A stretch of 64,000 nucleotides of DNA, from the NCBI RefSeq assembly GCF_040581485.1, contig NC_090130.1:7068001-7132000 (forward strand), written 5' to 3'. Position numbers and translations under genes: made by a program. The notes under the pieces were generated by a model. That model was not told the DNA's origin and did no database searches. It saw only the letters and a program-made list of their open reading frames with translations. Below are positions 48,693 through 60,860 of this stretch, piece by piece (the stretch's first letter is position 1; the number at the start of each line of letters is the position of its first letter). The DNA comes from Linepithema humile (taxonomy: Eukaryota > Arthropoda > Insecta > Hymenoptera > Formicidae).

Positions 48693-49196
48693 GCTTTATA
48701 CGTACCCGCGTCCTTATACATACAGGCGCACCGATGCTTTCCAGACATTGCATCAATTGCAAAATTGAAATTTCAGCATCAACAATAATTACCATTGTCA
48801 ACGTACCGACGCTACTTCCCGTTTGTTACCGGATCCAAAGCGGTTTTCATCGGTCCCATCTCAAAAGCTCGATTGTGAAGTTTGATTATTAAATTTGCTC
48901 TGCCTTTCAACGGTCATATTGACATGAGATTTGACTAAAATTCTTTAGAGCTCAAAAATACGCTACCTATTTCTGCTTTTATTTTAGCAATTATCTATTT
49001 TTTTTTTAATTGTTGACGGTAAATAAACCTTATGTGCGTATAATCTGCTGTTTGCATTATATTATTTCAGATTATTCAATTACAAATGAATTGGGAACAT
49101 ATTGAGGATCGCTGAAGAGAAATTTTGCCTAAAGGCTTGGAAACATCATGAAATAGATAACTGCTCGCAGCAAATAATGCTGCATCACCGTTTCCG

Positions 49197-49214
49197 ATAT
49201 ATATATATATATAT
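49197..49214. repeat. (AT)n microsatellite
   Basis: Nine AT units. Confidence 0.9.
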
Positions 49215-50220
49215 TGTCGGTATGTGTCGCGTACGTATCTGCCATTTCCGGTTTATCCACCGTGTCGAGGTTTTGGTCCCTCTGCCTATATACTAATATG
49301 TCAAAGGCAGACAAGGCAATAAGGACAATTAACACAGCTTCTGTGACGCTTGCCATCTTCTGGATTCCGCTGTTATTTGGAAAGTAGCTTCTATTAGCAG
49401 TATGCATTTAGATGGAGCATTGCGACATTCAGTGCCTTTGGCGTTCATTATTGTTTTCCACAAAACGCCAGTAACATTCTTTTCTGGTCTCGTTAAAAGA
49501 TCTAATACTGTTGTGCACATAGAAAGCAACGTTATAAAAAATATTGATTTATAACAGGTTTTGTAGCAATAATGTTAGATGTGAATAGTTGCAAATCCAT
49601 TTATATAGATTTATTATTTTGTTGTCATATAATAAAATCGATAAAACGTAACACGATTTTTCTTCGCTCGCACAAGAGTAATAAAAATTTAATTCGTCTT
49701 CTAACAATTATAATTATCAATTAAAACGAACAAGTTTCGCAAGAAAATCATCCATTTTATCTTATCTTTATTTCACATAACTTGTCGCGCAAAGAAGTCG
49801 AACGATTTCGAGAGTTTATTCGAATTTATCGAGCAACAGCTCGATTATACAGATCCTGTTAATGTTATTCGACCTCATCGTTGGTCGTGTGATTGCGTAG
49901 TAGTGGACACGTATAAATACGGAGAAGGATCGATACGTTAGTAAACTAATTAGCAAGCTTGCCGACAAAGAGACGATCTCTCTTCGGCAACCGCGTTCGT
50001 CGCCAAGCTTTTTACATCGGCTTCCTGGCGATGCTTCCCGCTCCCTCCTCATCGGCCGATCGCCGCGTCTCTCTCCCGTTCGATTTTGTCCTCTCTCTTG
50101 GCGTCACCGCGAGGCTGTTTTCTTTTTTCACATCCATTTGTTCTCTTTTGTCCCTAACACCGCGAAAGGCACAGTTTCCCACGGGAGACTGCACGAGAGT
50201 CATTCTTTTTATCACATACC

Positions 50221-53200
50221 CATAATCGCGTTAAGGATCGTGCGATATATTTACGGTCAAGAATCGCGCTTTTATCTTGTGCAGTAATTGACTCGATATA
50301 ATATTAAGATAAAAATTATTTTACATTAACGATAATTAATTTTTCTTATTTAACTAAATTGTGTTTCAAATTTAATTTTTAATCTTCTTTAATAGTCATC
50401 TGCATATTTGTAAAAACTTAAATGATATTTTTCACATGATATTTTCGGTAAAAGAAACGTACAACACGGTGATACAGATGTTTCTTTCGTACAGTACAGC
50501 CTTTGGCTGTTCTCGATATCCTTGAAGTCGGTCTGCAGATGTCGGCCATCCGCAATGAAAAAGGTTGCCGAGCCAATAAGGGGTTGCCGGAAGATGTATG
50601 CGCTAATAATCGAAGAAAAAAGTGTCCAATGAAAGAAATTTACGACTGGCACTAATTAAGTAAAGGGGATCCAACCAGTCATCCCCCTTTTACCCAGTTG
50701 CACTCTCTGGTCGCCGCTGGACCGTCCCAGCGGAAGGATTAATTAATTCAGAATATATCAATTAAGAATAAGGTTTGCTTTTCTGCGTGGTGACTCTTTC
50801 GCGCCGTCCCTCGTCGCGTCCCACCGCTGCGTCTCCTTTTCTATTGCAAATTGGACGTGAAAAATGACGCCTTGATTAATCTCGCGGATAATTTAAAAAC
50901 GAAGGGGTTGCCGGCACCGGTACCTCTCCTCCACTCCCTTCGTGCCGTTGAGCCGGATAAAAATTCAAGACGCGAAATTGCCAATCAACGAAGGGTGGGC
51001 GGCTTGCAGGGCGAAGGCGTCGACAGGGTGGTGGCGAACCGATTCGCAGGGTAATAACGTTAAAAAATTATCCCTCGTCTGAATTTCATCGGTTCGCTTC
51101 GACGCTCACTCCGGCAACGAGTTTCGCCGTTATTTCGCTCTTTCTTGATTCCTTCGGCCTAAGGTAATTCCCAGGAGCTACAAAAAGTAAAAGAATAAAA
51201 CATTGGATTAAGTGTTTTAAAAATCAACTGCTGAAAAATTTAACAGCAGTAGCTAAGCTAGAAAAAAATGGAAGAAAAATGTAAAGTTTGGATATTTCTT
51301 GACTTGAAATATATCTGTCGATTTTTTCCGAACTCAAAATATGATACGTGATTCTTGAATTTCTCTTCTTTCCTTATTTTTCCTTACATACACAGATACA
51401 TAGTGATATTATCTTTCATGCGTTCAGAACTAAAAGTCCTAATCAGTTCATTAAGCAGATCATTACATTTCCGATCATTACTGTTGTACTTAGTCCTTTT
51501 TTCAGTATTTCAAAGTATTTTTTATTTCTAATTTTGAAATTAATTACATTTGAAAAAGTTCACACAATTCTAGTTTAGAAAGTTTATATAAATATGCTCT
51601 AAATTGCAGAGATTCTCACCTCAGCTCTGTAGTAAACTAAATAAAAGTTAATTGAGTATACAAAGATTTATTCGTGATGAAACGAAGTTGTCGTATAAAG
51701 TGCGAAAAGTAAGGCATGACTGTGTGGCAAGTGTAAAATACGATTCTCCAGGGTATTCGGACGCCATCCACCATTGTTTAATAAGACACCGGACGACCGG
51801 AGTTGAGGGTGAGAAAGGGTTGAAGACGTCGGAGCGAAGTAATTAAAAAATGTACCGCGATAAAATAATATTGGCTACAAATTGCGTCGTGCTCTGAGCG
51901 CGTAACCCTTTCGCCTGTTATATAAGACACAAAATTTTACGCGCTTTCTTTCCCTGTGCTTTAGAATCCGTTCTTTCTTCCCTCATCCGGACAGCGGTTC
52001 TCACTTAAAAGGTATTTACTCGTCCATATCTTCATTTGCATTAAGAACAAATCTTAATCTAGAAATAACCGCCTTAACTAAGACGCACTTTCATTGCTGG
52101 AGGGCCACCCACGTTAACGCTGTTTTAATTTATTTCACGTAAATGAGAAAATTTATAATCCTCATATTACACTTAATGCGATTTAACGTTAACATATAAC
52201 GGCGGGATATATGTGCATATATACGTATCGTCTTGTTTATTATTACAATTGTCTAAGCGAATTCCCCTTTCAAAATTAATATAGCAACACACTATACGTG
52301 GTTAATCTGCAATCCAAATTTAAGAGTCCATGAGACGTCCATGAACTGTCCATGATACACCTCAGCTTGACTATGTGTTTGATTGCATCGGCGCAACAGT
52401 CGTGCCATTTATTACATGCGGGTGTCCACACACCTTGATAGCTACCTGCGTACACCTAAAGATACAGGTATGTACGTACATACACAGCCGCAGGGCGTCC
52501 GCTCGTTTTCATCCCGGGAAGGCGACGGAAACGTTATGCAAATGGGTTTTTGCGGGGAGAACTTTCGTCGGCAACGAAGAGAGAGAGAGAGAAAACAGCC
52601 GAGGAAGGTAAAGAGGAACGGCGGGAGCATACTCGGCGGGGTTGAAGCGGGGCGAATCAGTCTCCTCCGCCGCCTCCCGCCGCAGGATCGGCCAAGAGCC
52701 CGGATCATTTTTACCGAAATTAAATCGAAAATTAGACTCGCATTAAAATGCGCTCTCGATAGGGCTTGCCCGAATCGCCGGTGGCTGAGCGAGCGGAGCC
52801 GGAGCTCGTACCCAGCAGCGTGGAGGAGGATCGTGAAGAGCGGCCGCGAGGATCCGACGAGGACGCGAGAGCGTACGGAGGACGAGAAGCGGAGGAAGAC
52901 AGATAGAGGTAGACAGAGGAAGCTTCGGGGGTTTAAACCGAAGGAATTCCTTGCTCATGCAAATCAGAGATTCGCAGGAGTCGGAGAAGAGAGGCGGGAT
53001 TGTACGAGTTAATCAGGAGCAGCTCACGCGGAAGCTACCGGAGCGTGGTTGAGAACCGCTGCGAAATAAGGGAAGGAAGGCGGCATTAGAGATCCAAAAC
53101 ATTCCCTGAGGTTTTCGATCGGCGGACTCGTTAAAGGACTTTCGGCTTTTATCCCGAATTTGAGGCTTAGGCGTGTTTCAGCAAACTTCTTAATGATATA

Positions 53201-53520
53201 GTTTCGAAACAATGAAAATAATTCGATTTTATCTTGAATTTTCTTACTACCAGGACCACCAAGCGAGTCTGTCGATAAGTCGGCGAGGCAAACGTTAAAA
53301 AAACAAGTAAGCAAGATCCCGAGCACTTTGAAGGAAAAGAACAAGCAGAGAAGGACGAAATGAAAAAAGTTCGCTCACGCACAATCGCGTATAAATCAGG
53401 GTGGTTAATAAGTAAAAGCAAAGGGTTAGGGCTAGGCTTCCACGGGTGATGGTGGATTTAGTAGAGGGGGGGTTGGGGGATGCGCTTACGGGGGTTGGAT
53501 CTGCACCAGGTCCAATTTAC
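50221..53520. other. non-coding block with a purine-rich segment
   Basis: AT-rich at 50280-50410, 51180-51620 and 52130-52330. The segment 52550-53010 is purine- and CpG-rich and carries the longest open frame of the window (209 codons, 52383-53012). That peptide is dominated by Arg, Glu and Lys, starts at a non-ATG codon and is shadowed by minus-strand frames, so I treat it as compositional. No gene recognised. Confidence 0.55.
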
Positions 53521-53789
53521 GATTCATTTCGTCGAAACGGCCGCCACCATCGGTGCGCCTTATATCGCCATTTTACCGATCTGAATAATTAATTTTAATA
53601 ACGAATTTCTATCCGCCCACGCCCCCGCGCTCCGTACCCCCTCGTCGAACTCGGTTACTAACCGCTCGCCTCGCTCGTTCCTCGCGACCGTGGAAGCGGA
53701 TGAGGAAAACTCCTGCCTCGGACGTTTGACGTAAAGCCTCTATTGTCGGATACATTTTTAATCGGCGAGGGGAGGCAACGAGAAAGAAA

Positions 53790-53806
53790 GAGAGAGAGAG
53801 AGAGAG
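53790..53806. repeat. (GA)n microsatellite
   Basis: A GA repeat of about eight units, preceded by AGAAAGAAAG. Confidence 0.9.
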
Positions 53807-55403
53807 CACGGCTCACGATCCGCCCGCAGCTTTTCTGATACATATCCAACCCTCGTCTTAAGCCAGCCCGGAAATCAATTACGCGACTCTTCAAGGAGAG
53901 TTCCTCGGCGCGATACGTAATGCTGCCTTTCGCGATGCCTCTTGTTACGCGTAGCCTTTGAGAAATTTCCTTTATTGCTCGCTCTCGAGCAATTGTGCTG
54001 CGCCGCACATCGAAAATTTATATTTAATTCGAAGATTGATATTTAATTTAATGTAAATTTCTCGTTCATCTGCTTGCAGCTTTTATTTATTTTTTTTTTT
54101 TACATTAAATATTGTATGATATTTTATTGGAAGAAGTAATTACGCGCAACATACATTTATGATACCAATAACACGCTAATCTAAGCAAATACTTACGTCC
54201 GCGTATACTCATCTTTTGCCTCAAAAGCAGATACGATATTGTACACAAGAAATAAAACGTTTTGGAAGCCTCTATATGATAAAGTCATGTTATGCCCATG
54301 AAGAGATAACTCTACGAAAAACAGATACGAGACGCCGTGCATTAAACCGATCGATTCAATGTTACGAGCCGTGTACAAGAGATCGAATCGCCGATTGAAT
54401 ATGTTTATACGAGGCAATTGATGCCCGCCGACGGCCGTTCCTTCGCACGATTAACGATCGCGGGCGTTAAATCGCTGACTTTCGAAGAGACTCGCTATCT
54501 CTGTTATGTCCGCGGTGATACATGAGCCTGGCGTGGATAGTTAATTGTCGGGGAGTTCTGTTGTCAGTTATGGCATTCCGAAAGTCTTCGATCGAAGGAA
54601 ACGTTGCACTAAAGTTAAAGGACGAACGAACATTATTTCCAGTGTATTATCGGAGTTTGCTTTTATAGCGCAAGATTATGGACGCGCATGGCTATTAAGC
54701 GATTGAGACGGTTTGTGGCGATTGATTTTCCGTGTTTACTTTTATGATTATCTTATTGGCAAACTGAAAATCTGAGATAAGATTTCTTGCAAACTTTTCA
54801 AATTTTGACATCAAAATATTGCAGACGGTAATCTCCATCTTTCCTTTAGAATTGTTGTCATGATTTAATTCGTTTTATTGAATTCTACAAGTGCGATAGT
54901 TTCTGTTATTAATTGAGATCTGAAATATAGAGTCAATGAGGAATTTTGGCATTCATCACGGTCCAAATTTTTATCAAATTTTAAGATATATAATTTTACT
55001 GAAAATATGCTACGTCACAGGAATTCTTTTACATTATCATTGGACTAATTACGCGAGAATACGAGAAATGTTCCTTCAAAAATAGAAGGAAAACGTCATA
55101 GATTAAATGTAGGACATTCGTTTTTTTATCTTCAATTCGCTGAGTGCCATTTATTATCTTTACTTAATATCACAAGATATTGGAAGGAAATATTTACTTT
55201 TTCACTACTACTCTCACACTCACTTTTTCGATTTCAATTTCGCATTTAAATGCGAAAACAACACTTAGCTTACAATTAGTTGTCACCTGATATACGCTTC
55301 AAAAGAAAAAAGAACGTACATGAACAACGAAGGTACTGCGCGATATTCCAACCTGATTCGCCACGATCTTACGACCGTGCAGTATTCGGCGCGGTGTTCC
55401 GAC

Positions 55404-55421
55404 GGTGGTGGTGGTGGTGGT
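55404..55421. repeat. (GGT)n trinucleotide microsatellite
   Basis: Six GGT units. The minus strand reads poly-Pro in one frame, which explains the Pro run in the frame at 55283-55483. Confidence 0.85.
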
Positions 55422-55892
55422 AGGCCAGTGATATACAACGCTATCACCCTCGTATTTACTGCAGTGTCAAACCAGGGCGACAACTTGGTTACAAATTAGT
55501 GCTTTGCACCGCGCGCACGGCCACGTCCCGCTCTTACACTGTACGCCCGCTGTGTACGTACAATACGGTGTGCGCGTATGCATGTACATCGGTGGGTCCT
55601 CCGGACGGGGTATACGAGTCTCGTATGTTTATGTTCCTGGCAGCTGCGCGGCAGAACCTTGCCAATATTGGTTCTCAATTTAATGATCAGCCAATTGTGC
55701 GCAACTTTCTCGCCAAGGGAGCTCGCAAGCTCGCAAGCTGCCACTTGCCAACAGCGCGATATACTGTGAGGCGTACATTTCAAGATTTGCTATATTGCTA
55801 TGCGAATTTTCAAAGCTCAAATCAAGTAAATTAATGAATCAATAGATTGAGCAAGTGCTCCGAGTTTAATAAAAGATATTTCATGTAAAATA

Positions 55893-55934
55893 GTACAATA
55901 TTTGTTTTAGTAGATCTTCTAAAAAATATTGTAC
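55893..55934. other. AT-rich hairpin
   Basis: The left arm GTACAATATTTGTTTTAG and the right arm (reverse complement GTACAATATTTTTTAG) pair over 16 bp with a two-base bulge and an 8-nt loop. Confidence 0.5.
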
Positions 55935-58562
55935 GTGATATTAATGTTATATGTTTAGTAGAATATAAAATTAATCGAGGACATGTTGATAATATATAAG
56001 GTTATAGGTTTCTCTTAACACTGTGTGTATAATAAACAAGTGCAATAAATCATTCTGTTTTGTATAACGGAACGCGCAGAGATAGAGAATCTTTCTCGGT
56101 AATAAATACAGCCTCAATTTCGGAGAATCGATTTAACGATTAAAAGCCGTTGTAGTGAGATTTCACGCCGCAGCCATATCACTTCTAAGTTTCAGCCTTG
56201 GACTCTGAACCAAGATGTATGGCATCGATGGTTCGATAGAAGGGACTGAGAACCTCTTGCCTTGTGAAAGAGGCGATATATCAGCTGCGGGTCAACAATG
56301 TGTAAGCGGTATCGTTCTCGAACCCCCCAGGTCGACCGACCTAAGTTCGCTCTCGGTGACACTTCTGGAGTTCTGCTTCTTGGACGGTGCACACTCAAGA
56401 TATATGTTATTGGCTGCGCGTATGGGTGCGCGGCTGTGTACGCGCATTGATACATGGACGCAAGATATGTTGTTAACTATTTTCTTTAAAAATTGAATAA
56501 TAAACATCATATAGCTTCAATCAAGAGATTTGAGACGAGTCGAGCTAATTATTCTGATGAGACGAATAATAAAATGAGAAAAATTTTTCGATTATGTAGA
56601 TACAAAATAATGTAAATTAAACACGTTACTTTAGAAAAGAATGAAATACTGCAATAAATGTATGTATATATTACATCGTTTCCGCTTTTAATCATTGTGA
56701 AACTATTCGGGAACGTGTCATTATAATCGATGGTTATTCAGAAATGTCCCGTAACTTCTGACTTATTTCTCGATTATCAGTGTATATATTCAATCCAGAA
56801 AAACGTAGCAGAGATTCGTGCCGCGAATATTTGCCCCGTCATTAGCGCGAGTTGATAAGTGTCGCGAAGTGCGTTGCGCGCGGCCGCTTGATCCGCCGGC
56901 ATTAAAAGTCAAATGGAACAGATCCATTCACCGGCCATAATTACGAGGAAACCCGGTTGCCGCACGCATAAAAGCGTTCGTTATTAAAAAGTTTAAATGT
57001 CTATTAATTACTCGACGTTACGCCGGGCCGTCCGGAAGAACTGTATAAAATGCATTTAATTATCGCGCCGCGCTGAATGAGGGAAATCAATGGGTTTCCC
57101 TTTAGCAAACCGACGGCGCTGGCAAATGCTTTTTTTCCTCGAAACCTCAATTTGTTGCGACCGCGTTACACCCTCTGCACGCCACCGTGCGTCTCCCTCT
57201 CCTCCCCCGTTTACCCTTTCCAGTTACGCCCTCGTGAACCAACCCGCCGACCGTGCCGGTAATGAGCGCGACACCTGAATCCGTGATTACATCGCGGCAA
57301 TGAAAAGTAATTTGTCGATTCACGGCACGATGGACCCGTTCGATACCGCTCCTGCAATTTCCCACTTTTCACGAATGAAAAGATCTGCGCGCGCGGGCCT
57401 ACCCGGCTCTTAGGAATATCCCGCATTTTTTTTTGCACTTAACATTCTGTGCGAAGATAATTTTCCGCCGCAATAAATATTTGGAAATTATAAAAATGAT
57501 TAATGCACCGTATGTAAAAAATAATTTACAGCATTTGTTGCAATTAACATTTTCGAAGAAGAAACACGTAATATTTTTAACATAATTATAAACTTTATTG
57601 TACGTTTTGATTAATTCATATGAGATGTGCATTCCACAAAGATTGTAAATTTTGCTTTCAAAATCCTCCTATTCGAAATTGATTTAAATAGTTAAATGCC
57701 GCTGACGATCGACGGAATGCGTTCTCGGAACGGAGAAAGGATCAGGACTTAGGTTGCTCGCAGTCCTGTTCCGCCGGGGTGTCAGTGAGTTCGGATCGCT
57801 ACTACCTTATATTTCATGTCAAAGCCTTTCGCATTCCTGAACGCCACCTGATCCATGTATCCCCCTTCGAATCCCGACTTTCGAAGTCCGCCTGTTTCGG
57901 CCGCCGTCGAATTCGAAGTTCGGTTGTGCGCACACTACGCCGGGATAACGCGCCGAAGAATCTGATTTCGAGAAATCGAGCCCGATCGTAAAGTGTCATA
58001 ATTTTTCTCGACGCCTGACTGAACGTACCTGTACCTATACAACGATCAAATTACTCCTAGGTTTCGTCGGCACACTGGGCGTACGTTGTGTGCGCGAACA
58101 TTGCCGCGAAACAAACAGATGCGTTAAATATCAGATACATCTTAAGTGCAGGCAGAATCGTAGGTAAATATAATTTTTTATACGAAATCTGCTGACATTT
58201 AAATTTGTATATTATCGAATTCTTATTCCAAAGTTTTATTATTATTACTCTTCACATATCAAAATCAATATAGATAAGTTTAAATTTTAGAAAGGAAAAA
58301 TAATTATAATAGCATGCTGTATTAACGACTTGAATAATTCAGACATTCGAATATAAATCCTGACTAGATTGTTCGATCATCTGATTATTTTGGTGGACTT
58401 TTAGTGAGAAGAGATCGTGCTGTCCGGAAGTCCAACTGGCAGTATCACACCTTGGTCCCGAAATGATTTAAAGACGAGCGATATCGATTCTGTGCGCAAC
58501 GGGGAATGGTGCAGCGTACGCCTTCGATCAGGATATCTTCGGAGGATATTTTAGGTGGTACC

Positions 58563-58689
58563 GAGGGCGTACCGGTCGCCCTCCCGGTGCGAAGACGATT
58601 TAAGGTCTACTGGTTGGGACCAGCGCACCCATGGTGGTCTATATCAAGACAGAGGTTCCACTCGATACAATCCTATCCCCTGTATCGAG
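58563..58689 (+). ncRNA. hairpin-dense island, possible structured RNA
   Basis: Two perfect stems lie close together: GAGGGCG (58563-58569) with CGCCCTC (58577-58583) over a 7-nt loop, and CTCGATACA (58661-58669) with TGTATCGAG (58681-58689) over an 11-nt loop. A smaller CTGGT/ACCAG stem lies between them. Upstream GTACGCC near 58515 could alternatively pair with GGCGTAC at 58566-58572. Several frames are also partly open here, so a decayed coding or element sequence is an equal alternative. I recognise no RNA family. Confidence 0.2.
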
Positions 58690-58808
58690 TTTATGCCGCG
58701 CTTATTCCGTTTCACTCCTTTGCGTGAAATTATATTGAAATATTATCTTAACAAAATTATATCAATTTTATTAAATTAAAATATTGATTTAATTAATATA
58801 ATTAGGAT

Positions 58809-59011
58809 GGACCATATCACTTGTTAATAGCAGATTCCTCGGATCATTTGAAGATGAATATCTTTATACCAAAATGTCGAGAGGCTACAATCATTTTTAA
58901 ATGGAAAGTATTAAAGATGATGAGATTGTCAAAAATTCATGCGCTCAAGTACGTCGCATTTTTATCATGTGAGAAACCTCAGAAATCTGTTATTAACAAG
59001 TGATACGATCC
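58809..59011. mobile_element. short inverted-repeat (MITE-like) element
   Basis: The 31-nt arms at 58809-58839 and 58981-59011 are inverted copies agreeing at 27 of 31 positions, sharing the core TATCACTTGTTAATA. Just outside the right arm, GGACACCTTGTA resembles the common insect transposon end CAGGGTGTCC read in reverse, next to TATA. The matching left outer end is degenerate, so the true element is probably a little longer on both sides. There is no transposase frame, so it is non-autonomous or a relic. Confidence 0.6.
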
Positions 59012-60463
59012 AGGACACCTTGTATAAATGTATTATTGCAAACGTCATATGACTTAAAGATGGATAATTATTTATTTCATGTTCTATCGATTTAAAGATG
59101 CACGTGACCTAAATTTTAAAAATAAGATAGCGAATAGTGCGACGAAGAGATCCACGATGCAGCACGATATGCCATCTCGAAGCGGGTGATCAAAAGGTAG
59201 GGGGTGGCTCGAGCTAGGGTGGGAGTTTCGGTGTATTTCGGTCACCGACGATAAAGCATTTTTATGTCCTTTCTGGTCGTTTGATTTCGAGATTAGCCGA
59301 GAATTTTGGGCGAACCCGCATATCACGGTGATTTACGTCGAAGCGGCGTTTCGATGCGGAGGACGCCGGTGACCGGCCAAAGGTAGAATTCTCTTAAATT
59401 TCAAATTTATACCCACCGTCTTGTCATAATCTTGATTCTGACGCCCGGCCGTGAAACTATTCGCTCGTTCCCTACTCTGCATCCCGACACGGTGGGCTTA
59501 TTTGTCAGAAACGCTTGCGCGCCACGTGAACTTGAAAAAAAAGCAGAGAGGAAAGGCGAGGGGAGAGGTGAAGAGATGATGTCAAAAACATAATAATGTT
59601 CTAAGCTATGAGGTGACGACAAATTGAGTCTTCACGGTGGAAACGAGAAGTCGAAGGCGAAGGTTTATTGCGCAAATGAAAAGAAAATGACAACGTACTA
59701 ATCACAACTTTCATCGATGATTAATCGTCGAAAATAAATGTGGAAAATAAAAAAAGAAGTAAGAATGGTAAACTTAAAGAGTATAAATGATATTTCTTAC
59801 GTAAGTTACGTGTAAATGAATTAACAGTTGTAAAATTTAATTTAATTCATTATTGCTTTTCAACTTAAATTTTCTTAATTAACAATGTTTTGTTATAATT
59901 TTTCAAACTGTTTGGATAGGAAAGAGACTGCATCAAATATGGGCTGTGAAATATTATCAATGTAGTGGTCGGAGATTGTCGATCGAATACAAATTATTTG
60001 TATGCATCGCGCTGTGTTCACGAATAATCGTTACATTACAAGCGCGCGCAAGGACAAAAAGGTATTAACGGAGAAGTAGAGGCGACATATGCTCGGCACG
60101 ACCGCGACAGGTACACCATACATATTCCATCCGTGCGGCAAACCCTTCGAACTTCATCGGTCGCAATCCGAGAACTCGCTCGCTCGTTCGCGCTCACGTG
60201 GACCCACCGTGGGCTCATAAATATCTCATTTTTATTTTGAATGGGAAAACGAACGACGGGTCGACGCCGCGCTTCCCTACCCCGTACTAAATCAGCGTTA
60301 CTTTATTAAGTATTACCTTTAGTTAACAGATACTTAATCAAAAGGTGCACGCGGTACGCCACTAATTTGACTTTGGCCCCCATAAATATTCGGGGACCGC
60401 TGGGTCTGCGCGGCCGGCCATCGGGTTCGACCGATGTTGTTGCGCCCGAAATACCGGACGTGT

Positions 60464-60498
60464 GGACCGACCGATGGACGGACGGACGAACGGACGAC
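60464..60498. repeat. degenerate GACC/GACG tetranucleotide repeat
   Basis: About 35 bases built from GACC, GATG, GACG and GAAC units in 4-bp phase. Confidence 0.7.
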
Positions 60499-60860
60499 CA
60501 ATGGCTTTGTACCGATAAAATACTCCTGTAATTAAATGCGAGCGGCGTGCATTCATCTAACTGCCTATGCGCGTTCCTGCGACGTCCGTTATCGATCACG
60601 GCTTTCGGAAATTTATAAAACGTGGTCGATGGGACGTGCGGGATGCGTTCGGATAGGAAAATGAACGGCCGGTAAATCGAGAATGGCGTTAGGGATATAC
60701 GCCATTTGTCACCTTGGTCATTCTCTGTCTAATTTCTTCGGCCCATTTCGTTATTACGCGTTTTACGTATTTGTTTTCGCGGGAATATATTTTCTGTCTT
60801 TTTTTCCAGCCTTTACAAAAACATCAAAATCGAAAAGGCTGTCTTAAAATTGAATCGAGA

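Larger units (their letters stand above)
46871..50220. other. non-coding block
   Basis: AT-rich at 46870-46990, 47390-47580, 47940-48290, 48890-49110 and 49560-49790, separated by complex islands at 47000-47340 and 47630-47930. A hairpin, a 16-bp palindrome, a C-run pair and an AT microsatellite are listed separately. The overlapping minus-strand frames at 49129-49529 include one hydrophobic segment (about 49295-49350) but match no family I know. Confidence 0.55.
53521..57660. other. non-coding block
   Basis: AT-rich at 54000-54130, 54730-55260, 55830-56060, 56500-56700 and 57430-57660; CpG-rich at 53590-53960, 55500-55640 and 56820-57300. The island 56160-56480 has complex sequence and moderate frames on both strands (87 and 93 codons) with no known match. 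Confidence 0.6.
57661..60860. other. non-coding block with an inverted-repeat element
   Basis: AT-rich at 58140-58370, 58730-58810, 59690-59950 and 60770-60860. The island 58400-58730 is dense in hairpins and is followed by an inverted-repeat element, both listed separately. CpG-rich at 57840-58000, 60030-60260 and 60360-60600. No gene recognised. Confidence 0.6.

Noticed and set aside
52383..53012. Longest open frame of the window, 209 codons on the + strand
   Set aside because: It lies in purine- and CpG-rich DNA, begins at a non-ATG codon, is dominated by Arg, Glu and Lys, and minus-strand frames are open over the same bases. No domain is visible.
56196..56216. CTTGG/CCAAG stem on the minus strand around a TTC-containing loop, resembling a tRNA T-arm
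   Set aside because: The loop is eight bases with a G at the conserved A position, and no other tRNA arms are found.
60420..60440. GGGTTCGACCGATG, reminiscent of a tRNA B-box
   Set aside because: No complementary stem closes the loop and no A-box lies upstream.
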